In this document: piece after piece, positions 8,760 to 16,600 of the stretch
How positions within the stretch are numbered: position 1 is the first letter of the stretch
How the letters are laid out: each line of letters begins with the position of its first letter
Assembly: GCA_027577415.1 (NCBI GenBank)
Contig: JANBQS010000427.1
Coordinates: 1-18,350 of the forward strand
Direction: 5' to 3'
DNA length: 18,350 nucleotides
Origin: Coemansia sp. RSA 922
Lineage: Eukaryota; Kickxellomycota; Kickxellomycetes; Kickxellales; Kickxellaceae
Program-made: the position numbers and the translations under genes
Notes under the pieces: generated by a model
Database searches by the model: none
Seen by the model: the letters and a program-made list of their open reading frames with translations, nothing else
What the model was told of the DNA's origin: nothing

Positions 8760-9100
8760 GCACAGCGTCAATCCGTCACACTTAGTTGTACTGTTTGGGT
8801 CCTCCTCTCCGACGAAAATGGTGGTGTCCTACTAGCCAAGCAGAGGAGAGAACGGGGATGCCCAGGCTATCTACCGAAGCAAGGAGGGGGAGAGTAGCTT
8901 CATCCGAACAGTCTACTGCAACTCCAAGCTCCTCGTGCCAGCTCCCAGTGAGCCGGGGGGCGCGTGCCAGACTAAGCAAACTAAAGGGAAGGCAGTTACC
9001 ATCCCCAAGTCGGCTTAGCCGGCTTGGCACACGTGCCAGGGTAATAGCACTACCTCCATGCTCCTGCTCTCCACAGAGAGCTTACTACTGCTAACCCCCA
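8760..9100 (+). other. Stem-rich transcript candidate: non-coding RNA or basic small protein (ORF 8858-9094)
   Basis: This segment is more GC-rich than its surroundings and dense in complementary pieces. These are 8802-8808 with 8842-8848 (7 bp), 8856-8860 with 8901-8905 enclosing 8866-8872 with 8891-8898 (7 bp with one bulge), CGGC-TTA-GCCG at 9011-9021, and GGCAC/GTGCC at 9026-9037. The 8-mer CGTGCCAG occurs three times (8934, 8963, 9032). I compared it by eye with RNase P, RNase MRP, SRP, U1-U6, U3 and telomerase RNA signatures and found no match. The alternative is a 78-codon ORF from the ATG at 8858, which would give a very Arg/Ser/Pro-rich protein beginning MPRLSTEARRGRVASS; it lacks the family block and is preceded by the small upstream ORF at 8818. 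I cannot choose between the two. Confidence 0.3.
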
Positions 9101-9323
9101 GGCAGCCCGTCCCTCGACGCCAAGGAGCATCACTACCGACAATCAATCGAACAGTTAATAGCCACCGAGCATCACGAGTCCCACGCATGCGGCTACTTTC
9201 AATAACCCTTGTCACCCCATCTCGTGAACTATCGATGAGACCATGTAGAACATTTGCTTATCGGCTAGCCACTACTAAAGACATTACCTTCCAACATGCA
9301 TCTTGTCGCATGCAGGGAGAGTG

Positions 9324-9689
9324 ATGCCCACAGTCAATGATCGACTGACCATGTCAATCATACATGCATGGTTTCGTCAGCCCACTATTCCAACAAAAGC
9401 GTCTTTGATGAAAAAGAAAGAGCGCCACTCTTTTTTGGCTATTTTCGTTGGACACCATGCTAATAATAATTTCAGCCGACACCAGGCTATATTTGGGCCC
9501 CTAGCAAAAAAAGAAAGTTTCGAGGGAGAAGAGTGGTCCACATGTTTCTTTGCCTGGGCATCATCATCTAAGCGATTGACTGTAGCACAAAGAGACTGGG
9601 CAACGGAGAGTGCCAAAAAGGACGATAGGGGGGATATTAACATTGCTTTTACTTTCGCCCTCCCCTTTTCGGCAAGTGACAAAATATGA
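9324..9689 (+). CDS. Doubtful ORF of 121 codons
   Basis: The ORF starts MPTVNDRLTMSIIHAW. Its second half is rich in charged residues (KKKERHSF, AKKESFEGEEWS, TESAKKDDRGD), which looks more protein-like than most shadows here. However, the opposite strand is also open for about 100 codons over the same bases, no TATA box or leader precedes it, third codon positions show no clear bias, and no family motif is visible. It may be chance, a decayed gene, or one exon of something larger. Confidence 0.2.
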   Translation: MPTVNDRLTMSIIHAWFRQPTIPTKASLMKKKERHSFLAIFVGHHANNNFSRHQAIFGPLAKKESFEGEEWSTCFFAWASSSKRLTVAQRDWATESAKKDDRGDINIAFTFALPFSASDKI

Positions 9690-10376
9690 CACGCACGCCA
9701 AGGAGGATTTTGAGTCTATTGTCCTCCGGGGCCAGCAAAGATAGTGACAAAAGAGAAAAGGCCGCAGCGACGTGTATTTAGAGGACAAAGACTACTGCGC
9801 GCAAAAATAAATCTCCAGGCCCGTTGTGTGTTTCTTTTGGCGCTGCTACTGCTGTTTTCATTTGCTCCGCCTGGGCACTATCCTGGCATTTTCTTTGGGC
9901 TTAGAAATGGATAGCACTCCGGTGCTCACGTGGGGAATTATTTGTGCTCATGGCTCCAGGAAATCAAAGGTGATGATGACTCGGTCCAGCGTCAGAGAAC
10001 AGATAGACAACGAAGGATAAGGCTAACATGACGTAATAAACTCAATTCTCATTGGTGCGACCTTGTGCTACATGACCACGGCTGATTAGAAATGAGCTGG
10101 CGGATTGGAAAGTCGCCTTTGACCTCAGCCTTATCGCCGAGTACGCCCCGCATTTACTAGTGCTTTCATCTGGGTAAAGCGGCAAATGACGCTGGTGGAA
10201 TAGCCAAGAAACAGTAAAAAGGGGGGCTTTCGGCAATCACCTTTTTTCCCTCCAAAAGTAGGCTTAGCTTATTCCATTCTTTTGCGTCAGGCTGACCAGG
10301 TTCGTTTGTTCGGGCGTCAGGGGGGTGTCAACTACACTGGCTGCAGCACCCCCTCCGCCCTTGCGTCTCTTACGAT
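9690..10376. promoter_or_regulatory. Long upstream region of gene C with stress-type elements
   Basis: No gene is supported in these ~690 bp. The stretch contains CACGTG at 9927-9932, a CRE/Atf-type site ATGACGTAAT at 10028-10037, and AGGGG (the stress-response element of yeast Msn2/4) at 10220-10224 and 10319-10323. The last of these lies 54 bp before the gene C TATA box. A 6-bp inverted repeat (GGAGGA/TCCTCC) sits around 9702-9727. These motifs are short and can occur by chance; together upstream of a TATA promoter they suggest, but do not show, stress-inducible control. Confidence 0.4.
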
Positions 10377-10384
10377 TATAAATA
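10377..10384 (+). promoter_or_regulatory. TATA box of gene C
   Basis: TATAAATA lies 129 bp upstream of the gene C ATG. A leader rich in CAC and CTC triplets runs between them, ending in a T run just before the start. The spacing matches gene B closely. Confidence 0.65.
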
Positions 10385-10505
10385 GACCGTAGCACGCCCC
10401 TTGCTTTCGTCGGTCCTAACTTTACATTTCTGCACACCTCATACCTGCAGCCTGCACCTCTCTCACATACCAGCACACGCACATACTCTTTCCATTTTTT
10501 ACACT

Positions 10506-10769
10506 ATGAACACGATGAACACCGTTCCCGACTATATCCTCTCTTCGGGTATCATGGCCCAGCTTAACCGTGGTCGCCGCACAAGCCTTGCCTCTATCAC
10601 GTCTACCACATCCGCACAACAGAACGAGGCCGAAGACTGTGACGAGATGCTCGAGACAATTGTCGAGTCGTCTTCCGAAATCAAATCAGTATTGGGATAC
10701 ATTTCTGCACCTCAGCGCGGCTGGACACAAAACGCACACTACGATACTCCCCGCCTGGTCCATTTCTAG
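10506..10769 (+). CDS. Small protein C of the local paralogue family (C-terminal PRLVHF)
   Basis: This 87-residue protein is the most compact member and best shows the family layout. It begins MNTMNTVPDYILSSGIMAQL; the block VPDYILSSGIMAQLNR matches B and A, and RGRRTSLAS matches D (RRRRGSLAS) and contains the RRxS site of PKA-like kinases. A Ser/Thr-rich stretch is followed by an acidic segment (NEAEDCDEMLETIVESSSEI), then YISAPQRGW and the ending YDTPRLVHF-stop. The last six residues equal those of A and fit the PP1-docking RVxF consensus. The start at 10506 is favoured over the in-frame ATG at 10515 because it is first after the leader. A TATA box and long upstream region precede it; gene D converges on it from the right with 496 bp between stops. 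Whether it binds kinase or phosphatase is inferred from motifs only. Confidence 0.85.
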   Translation: MNTMNTVPDYILSSGIMAQLNRGRRTSLASITSTTSAQQNEAEDCDEMLETIVESSSEIKSVLGYISAPQRGWTQNAHYDTPRLVHF

Positions 10770-11265
10770 AGCAGTCGCCTACATGACTATGTGCCACCTT
10801 TGCGTCTTTGTGTATTATCACCAGCTGTTATTTACTTTTCCTCACTTGAAAATCGCCCTCAAGACTCGTATTTTTACTATATTTGGTTTTTTTTTCTGTC
10901 CTTGTATACTTTGTAATATTATATCATTTAGCAAACAAAAAACTCTGGCATCATTCAAATGACCGAAATAGGCAAGATCACTTGGACAAAGACAATGCGT
11001 TGAGATCTTTTGCGTTTGTCCACACACTTTCCCCAACAGGTTGCCATTATCGGTTTATTTAGCTATCGTTCCTGCATAAACCCTTTTCTGTCAACACACT
11101 GGCAAAACATGCGATAAACAGTGCGCGCTGACTAAATTGCATTGTCAAGCAACATTAATAGATTGGCACGATATTATTATCAAAAATATAAATTATCAAG
11201 CAAAAAAAAATAATACAATATAATGCACGCTTTCAGACTAAAGCGTGCGTCTGCTCATTCAGCTT
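10770..11265. other. Convergent 3' flanks of genes C and D
   Basis: This A/T-rich spacer lies between two converging stop codons. T-rich runs at 10881-10892 (plus) and an A run at 11202-11210 (T-rich on the minus strand) are suited to 3'-end formation on the respective strands. The only structured element is the hairpin beside the gene D stop. No gene is seen. Confidence 0.45.
11223..11250 (-). terminator. Stem-loop in the presumed 3' untranslated region of gene D
   Basis: GCACGCTTT at 11225-11233 and AAAGCGTGC at 11240-11248 pair perfectly around a 6-nt loop; with the flanking bases the stem reaches 11 pairs including one G-U. It begins 16 nt after the gene D stop codon (minus strand) and is followed on that strand by a T-rich tract. 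It may act in 3'-end formation or mRNA stability. The stem is directly visible; the role is inferred. Confidence 0.5.
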
Positions 11266-11808
11266 TCATGCGCGGTAGGGGATGCTTATTATGCGCGGGA
11301 TAGCTCGCTGGATAGGGAGTTCTACGGCAACGTCAATCATTTGTGTGCCATTGTGGTATACGCAATCATTGCCAATATACTCCACTTGAGCACCCGAGAA
11401 CCAGTCACTGGTAAGTAAGTAATCTTGGTTTGTCGAGGCAAGCATAGCGGCAGGCAAAGTGGGAGAAAAAGTCCGCGATGACTTGGGGCTTGGCCCATCG
11501 GCAGATAAGCTGGGCCGGTTACTGGGTAGCAGCAAGCGCAGCGGGATCGACACTGCTACGTTACTGGGGCTTTTGCAGTCTCGCTGGTGCCGAATTGACG
11601 ACACGGCAGAATCCAGAGACAGCGCAGTTGCCGGTCTTACTGTCGTTGTGGCCGTCATTGGTCTGGCCATTGGTGGCGGTCCAAGGCTTTGGCGGCTGGA
11701 TGCCAAACTCCCGCGTCGCCGTCTACTGCGAGTGACTTGTGCAACCATCCCTTGCAAGATGACCATCTCATGGTCTGTAGCTGGCACATACTCGAACATC
11801 GTGTCCAT
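11266..11808 (-). CDS. Ser/Pro-rich protein D, divergent member of the local family
   Basis: This 180-residue protein starts at the ATG 11808-11806 (MDTMFEYVPATDHEMV); the frame is open two more codons upstream, but without an ATG. The shared block is present with an insertion: VP, then VILQGMVAQVTR, then SRRRRGSLASSRQS, which aligns with the RGRRTSLAS of gene C and gives an RRxS site. Residues ~45-125 are rich in Ser, Pro, Thr and Ala with several SP sites (KSPS, PSPKSS, FSPT). Unlike A to C it has a longer C-terminal part (DYLLTSDWFSGAQVEYIGND and beyond) that looks more ordered, with aromatic and hydrophobic residues, and it ends IPYRA without PRLVHF. It diverges from gene E, with 332 bp between starts, and has a 3' stem-loop. 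Family membership rests on the N-terminal ~45 residues; its function is unknown. Confidence 0.78.
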   Translation of the reverse strand: MDTMFEYVPATDHEMVILQGMVAQVTRSRRRRGSLASSRQSLGPPPMARPMTATTTVRPATALSLDSAVSSIRHQRDCKSPSNVAVSIPLRLLLPSNRPSLSADGPSPKSSRTFSPTLPAAMLASTNQDYLLTSDWFSGAQVEYIGNDCVYHNGTQMIDVAVELPIQRAIPRIISIPYRA

Positions 11809-12140
11809 GGCCAAAAAAAGTATCTGACTTGCGCAGATAAAGATATCAAGCTAATGTAACAAATAAAGGATAGATAAAGTAATCGCACTTGGGCGGATCA
11901 TCGAAGGGGGGAGGAGGAGAGTTTCGGGTGTTAAAAGTAGAATGAGCGCATGCTTGCCTTTTTTCCTCTTCCACCCAGGGCGCACCGGTCCTATATATAC
12001 CCGTCGATATCTCGGCTATTGTCATGGCCTCATCCTCTTTCCCGCCACACCAGAGTTCAGCCCCTCCTCTCCCTTTCCCAAACTCTCCCTACCCTCCACA
12101 TCGCGATGCGAAAAAAAAACCTGGGCTCAAAACAACAACA
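11809..12140. promoter_or_regulatory. Divergent promoter of genes D and E
   Basis: These 332 bp separate two divergent starts. A G-run region at about 11905-11920 contains AGGGG (11905-11909). On the plus side a TATATATA box at 11992-11999 is followed by a C/T-rich leader (about 12053-12100), an A run and CAACAACA just before the ATG, a strong start context. On the minus side the leader region is C/T-rich but only a weak TATA-like sequence (near 11930-11937) is seen. Confidence 0.55.
11992..11999 (+). promoter_or_regulatory. TATA box of gene E
   Basis: TATATATA occurs 149 bp before the ATG at 12141, in the same layout (TATA, pyrimidine-rich leader, ATG) as genes B and C. This is the main evidence that a gene follows. 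Confidence 0.6.
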
Positions 12141-12644
12141 ATGACTACGACCTCGCAGACATCTATCCCAAATCAAGGAGGTGGGTGGGTGCTTCGCGCA
12201 GCACGGCAGCTGCGCAACCCGAAAATAGCTACGGACAACAATGCAGGTATTGCGGGTCTCAAGTCTGATACTTGCATTTCTCTGCATCCAGGACATAGCT
12301 GTTTCCAGATGTGTGCCATTTTCAGAGCACATCTACCCTCCTGTATGGAAAGCAGATACGCAACTGCAAGCACGTAATTTTTTTTTTTTGCATTTCAGCG
12401 GGCTTGCGTTTGCTCAATAGCTTACTTGGGAGTACTTTTTGTTGTTGTCTTGTTAGGCACGACAATGCCCGATCGACGATGGCTGCTGGCACAAAACGCA
12501 AAGAATGCGTTTATGCATGCATCCGTCTTTGCGAACTCGCCTCGAGAAGCTAATGTGCATGTAGACCTTCTGGCAGGCGTCTACGTAAAACTGCCATCTG
12601 CATCGCCTGTCTCCAAGCAAGTCAGAGAATACATGTACTCGTAG
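12141..12644 (+). CDS. Probable two-exon small gene E (exons 12141-12246 and 12457-12644)
   Basis: A good start context (CAACAACAATG) opens a frame beginning MTTTSQTSIPNQGGGWVLRA. A possible intron runs from GTATTG at 12247 to TTGTTAG at 12456. Joining the flanks keeps the frame (phase 1) and predicts 97 residues, with a second exon containing MPDRRWLLAQNAKNAF and ending REYMYS. The donor is not a strong one and no clear branch site was found. An alternative acceptor after a 12-T tract (TTTCAG ending at 12398) gives a Cys-rich, less plausible product, and reading straight through without splicing gives a stop at 12375-12377. I do not recognise the protein. IPN followed by WVL in exon 1 faintly recalls the A-D block but is too weak to claim membership. 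The promoter is convincing; the gene model is not settled. Confidence 0.4.
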
Positions 12645-13682
12645 CATGAAAAAAAAAGAAGCCGTGCGTCATTATTGCCAAAGTCATACCACGTGTGCTT
12701 TGCCCGTCGGAGAATAGGGTCATGCTTACCCGTACAACGTAAAAGAAGCGTGCACCCGGCACCCTTTTGTAATAGCGCAAAGGTGGGTATTCCAGAATTG
12801 TCTTCTTTTCTGTACGCCGCGACATTACCTGTCTGCATTCGTATTCAGCGAGTGAACAGGCTGTCACTTGCGGCCATGTCTCGCATATGCGCCACGAATT
12901 TCCCTAAAATAAACATCAAAACAAGCCAAATTTCAGTTGCCGATTTTGCGCTGGGGCATGTCGCGACTCTGTCATCCCAATTCGGCAGATATTCCAGATG
13001 CCATCATCCAAGCCACATTTATCCTCAGAGAATGGCCCCTGAGTGCTTTCGCTGTTGCACAACTCTCCCCCTTCCTTCAGAGCAGACAATTAAGGCAGGT
13101 ATAGTGAGAAAAATAGACCGCTCGCCTTTTTGTGCATGTCTATTGTCTCAGTTGACAGAGCGAACATTCGTATCATATTTACATCACCCGCTTAATATCC
13201 GTAGTCTGCCTGGTTGTAATATATGCGTAATTCAGACAATAGCTGGGCTGACGGTCCAAATAGTGCGAGCAAAGGCGGCTTTAGACATCAGACCATGGTC
13301 ACGAGCCCTGTATTCATTCTTGGATTTGTCTACAAAAGTCTGCAGTGAAATCCCTCTCCCCCACGTCCCAATGCTTCCGGTCCGTCATGTGAGCACAGGC
13401 GTCGGCACTAGGCTGCATTTGCCCCCTTTGGCCTCAATTGTTCGCAGTGGCTTCCTTTTAATATGGACCGGCCAGCACAATGGCAGCTACAGACGAGACA
13501 ACGCAGTCCAGCCTGACCTAGGCGCATGTGCCGCCTAATGCTGCTGCGGCCACGGCTATCCAACAAAGACTACATATGCCGCGACGGCAATCAAACAATT
13601 GGAGACACGTTTCACATGTGAGTAGACTTTGACATGCTCTAGTGGAAAAAAAGGACGACAAAAAACGTTAATTGTAAATAGC
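12645..13682. other. Unresolved 1-kb spacer between gene E and the GEA gene
   Basis: In a compact genome this gap between converging genes is long. The plus strand holds a 221-codon ORF (listed separately). The minus strand holds several short protein-like pieces in different frames, with splice-like signals: acceptor TTTATTTTAG (12903-12912) and donors CAGGTAATG (12822-12830) and CGGGTAAGC (12722-12730). A CACGTG box lies at 12690-12695. It could be a decayed or intron-rich minus-strand gene, an orphan plus-strand gene, or neither. Confidence 0.35.
12876..13538 (+). CDS. Doubtful orphan ORF of 220 residues
   Basis: The frame is open from 12675 to 13538 (287 codons), with the first ATG at 12876 (MSRICATNFPKINIKTS). 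That is longer than chance readily gives outside coding sequence. Against it, the composition is odd for a globular protein (about 5% Cys and 5% His, many Ser and Arg), third positions show no clear bias, no domain is recognised, no TATA box precedes it, and protein-like minus-strand fragments overlap it. I list it as a possibility only. Confidence 0.25.
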   Translation: MSRICATNFPKINIKTSQISVADFALGHVATLSSQFGRYSRCHHPSHIYPQRMAPECFRCCTTLPLPSEQTIKAGIVRKIDRSPFCACLLSQLTERTFVSYLHHPLNIRSLPGCNICVIQTIAGLTVQIVRAKAALDIRPWSRALYSFLDLSTKVCSEIPLPHVPMLPVRHVSTGVGTRLHLPPLASIVRSGFLLIWTGQHNGSYRRDNAVQPDLGACAA

Positions 13683-16600
13683 TCAGGTGACGATAATTAT
13701 GCTTTGCTTGCTGTGTTTCTTCTTTGCTGGTCCTGGTGGCTGCTGTTGCACAGCTTGTTGCTGCACATCGTCTGCATGGCTGACAACTAGACTGGGCTTG
13801 TCAGCAGCGGTGTGGGTTTGCACATTGTCCGCCCCAACATCCTCCGGCATCACCACAGCCTCCACTTGCTCAGGTGTCGCGTCCTGGGGAACCACCGCGA
13901 CATTGGGCGACAGGCTACTCGGAGGGACCATGTCAAGCGGCTTTACTGGCGGGAAAATACGGCCACGCAGCTGAGGGTTCACTTTGTCCAGTCGCTCCCA
14001 GGACTGATGCCAGAGCGCGCTAGCCTCATGGTCAATACTGACATTGCCAAAGATGCCCATGCTCTCCAACACGAGCATGCAGTTTTTCGTGCTCTCCTCG
14101 GCCATCTCGCCCAGTACACCCAAGTGTCCTTGCCGCCGCTCGGCCAAGTCGGCTCCAGATGAGATATCAGACATGCGGCGCTCGCCCTGAGGCGAAAGAG
14201 CTACTACGCGCGACTCTGAGGCCAACTGACTTGTGTGCATGTACACTGACAAAATCCCGATTAGACGCAGCCAAATCTGGTTGAGCGGCAGTTGGATCTC
14301 GCTCTTGCCATCTGTAGGCGATTCTGCGACAACGCCAGTATGCGTAGTTGCCAAATCTGCCGCTTCGTTGCTTCCCTCGCTCGCTTTGGTTTGGGCAGAC
14401 TTTAACTGCGGGGACATGGCTTGGACAGCACTGGACCCGTCAGCACCCTGAAGTCCACTAGCATTGTGCAGGAAAAACATGGTCAACATTGAAATGCAGC
14501 GCGCATGCGTGTCCTCCATTGCACTGTCGGCCAGTAAGTCCGCACGCAAGAGCATATCCATCAGTGGGAACAGCACACGGTGGAATGCGCCAGTGACCCA
14601 GTTCACACTCTGAAGATTAGTCGATAGAGCGCGCTGGATATAGGAGCAAGCCAGCTGGCGCACCTCGCGATTTCCAGCACAGACGTAGGCAGTCAAAGCG
14701 TTCATAACGCTGATCCACATCGACAAGGGCGAGGACTTTGTCAGTCGCAAGATCGACAACGGCGCCGAGACCATTGAGGTAACCGACGGCTCAGTGTGCG
14801 CACGAGGGAGAAGCTGCCGTCCCACAGTGATAGGCGAGGTCGCCAGAGCTGCCGGAGAACTTGCACTGTCGTTGTCTGCCAAGCGTGACTTTGCAATATC
14901 TTGCAAGTCGTGCAAGAGTACGATAAGCTTGGAGGCAGTCTCCACCGCAGACATGCGACCCGCAGCTGCAGTGCCGTCCTTAGCACCGACGCTGAGTGGG
15001 CTGCTACTGGCGGCTAGTGCCCGATCACTGGGCATAAACGCAGAGAGGGTATCGAGGACGTCGGCAAAGTACACGGCTGGCTCGATAGCACCACACTTGA
15101 GAAGTATGACAATCTCAACTAACACCGCCAGAGAGCGGCGTGCCGTGTCCCCGCCTGTCTGTACCAGAGCAGTGTCCTGAGTATGCGCCAGTCGTTTGAG
15201 GAGTGAGCGGAGGATGTCCCAGTTAGTATGGACCGAAAGCAACGTCTTTGCGTCAGTATCAACTAACCGCTCGATACCCACTGCCAACTGGGAAGCAACA
15301 GCATCAAATGTCGAGTCATGAGCATCGCGTAGGAGTCCCAAGCAGCGCAAAATGCGCTCAATAACCTCTAATAGCGGGGCAGTCGTCTCTCTTGCTGCTG
15401 ACTCGTGCTCCGAACAGTGCTCTAGTATCTTGATAGCCATACCAAGCAACCCGCTGACTGCGCGCTCGAGCGAAAAGTGGTGTAGCACATCGGCGTACTC
15501 GAGCATGCGCTGAAAAGAGCGCTCGATCGACGGCCAAATTGCCGGTGCGCGCTCCGGCGACCTCGTCACTAACGAGATCGCAAGCTCAAGGAAAAACACA
15601 GACGCGGGAGAGTAGTTGCCGCCATCAGCATCCCCGCTGGCGCGGACATCAGCGTGGGGCGACATTGCCTTTGTCTTTGGCCCTGACTTGACATCGTCGC
15701 CCTGTCGAGCAGTGCTGTCGTCCGGAGTGCTTGTCTGCGAGGATCGCGGCTGAGGGAACAGCTGCGATAGCACCGAGAGAAACACGGGGAGAGACAAACC
15801 TAGCTTATCAGCTAGACCGCCAAGCATATCGATTCCACTGGCCTGCACCGCCATCTTGCTGCGAGTGGCTAGAGAAACAAGTACATCGGGAGAGGCACGC
15901 CAGCGTAGTTCCTGTTTGCGACCACTGGAGGACTGCAGATTAGCGCCACCACCACCGCCATTGCTACCAGCGTTGCTTCCACCCCAGAACGAAGAGATCG
16001 CAGATAGCAAACCACCACCTTGCTGAGCGGCTTGGCTCCCGCCTAGTCCGCGCGATAGCCTGGCTCTAATACGCTGCTGGGCCGCATCCATGGCCTGCAA
16101 CGTTGAAATCCGCGGCACCCACATGTTGTCCACCAGCAAGTCTTGAGCGGCGAGAATAGAGCGGGGCAAGAGATCAGCGTTGGCCGCAACTCCAATTACG
16201 TCTAGAATATCCATCCACCCCTGTCGACCAATCTCACTCGGGAACTGCAGAGAGAGCTGAATCAGGGCCACAAGCGCGATTTGGCCTCGGTAGTCCTTGC
16301 CAAACTCGACAGCCACTTGCGTCAGTTGTACCGACGCCGCTTCTTGCTCTTGAAGCTTCGCAAGCTGCTCGGCACCAGTAAATCCTTCAGCAACAACACC
16401 CAATGCCGACGTTGGCGACTCTGGGTCCAACAGCATATAGCGGTTGTACGACTTGAACAATACTTGCGGTGAACTCAGGTCGGCATGCAAAGCATTGTTG
16501 GTAAGTCCCGTCATGCTCACCAGCAAGCACATTGCCTCGTTGACGCACGCCGACAGTCCGTAGTGCGCCGCACTAGCCACGAGGGCATGTAAGCCAGAAA

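Noticed and set aside
9090..9100. CTAACCCCCA as a telomerase RNA template
   Set aside because: A template needs about one and a half telomere repeats; the match stops after one partial unit.
8782..9215. Minus-strand ORFs over the stem-rich segment
   Set aside because: They have no supported ATG start that fits, no recognisable domain and no promoter; they read as shadows, although a decayed element cannot be fully excluded.
9901..9920. A minus-strand frame ending AIHF-stop, resembling the PRLVHF tail
   Set aside because: The frame is only about 20 codons long before an upstream stop, lacks the Arg and has no family block; probably chance.
10300..10312. GGTTCG-like tRNA B box
   Set aside because: The following bases do not fit GGTTCGANNCC, and no A box or cloverleaf can be drawn.
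10401..10505. Extended N-terminus for gene C
   Set aside because: The extension begins at TTG and covers the presumed 5' leader downstream of the TATA box; the first ATG is at 10506.
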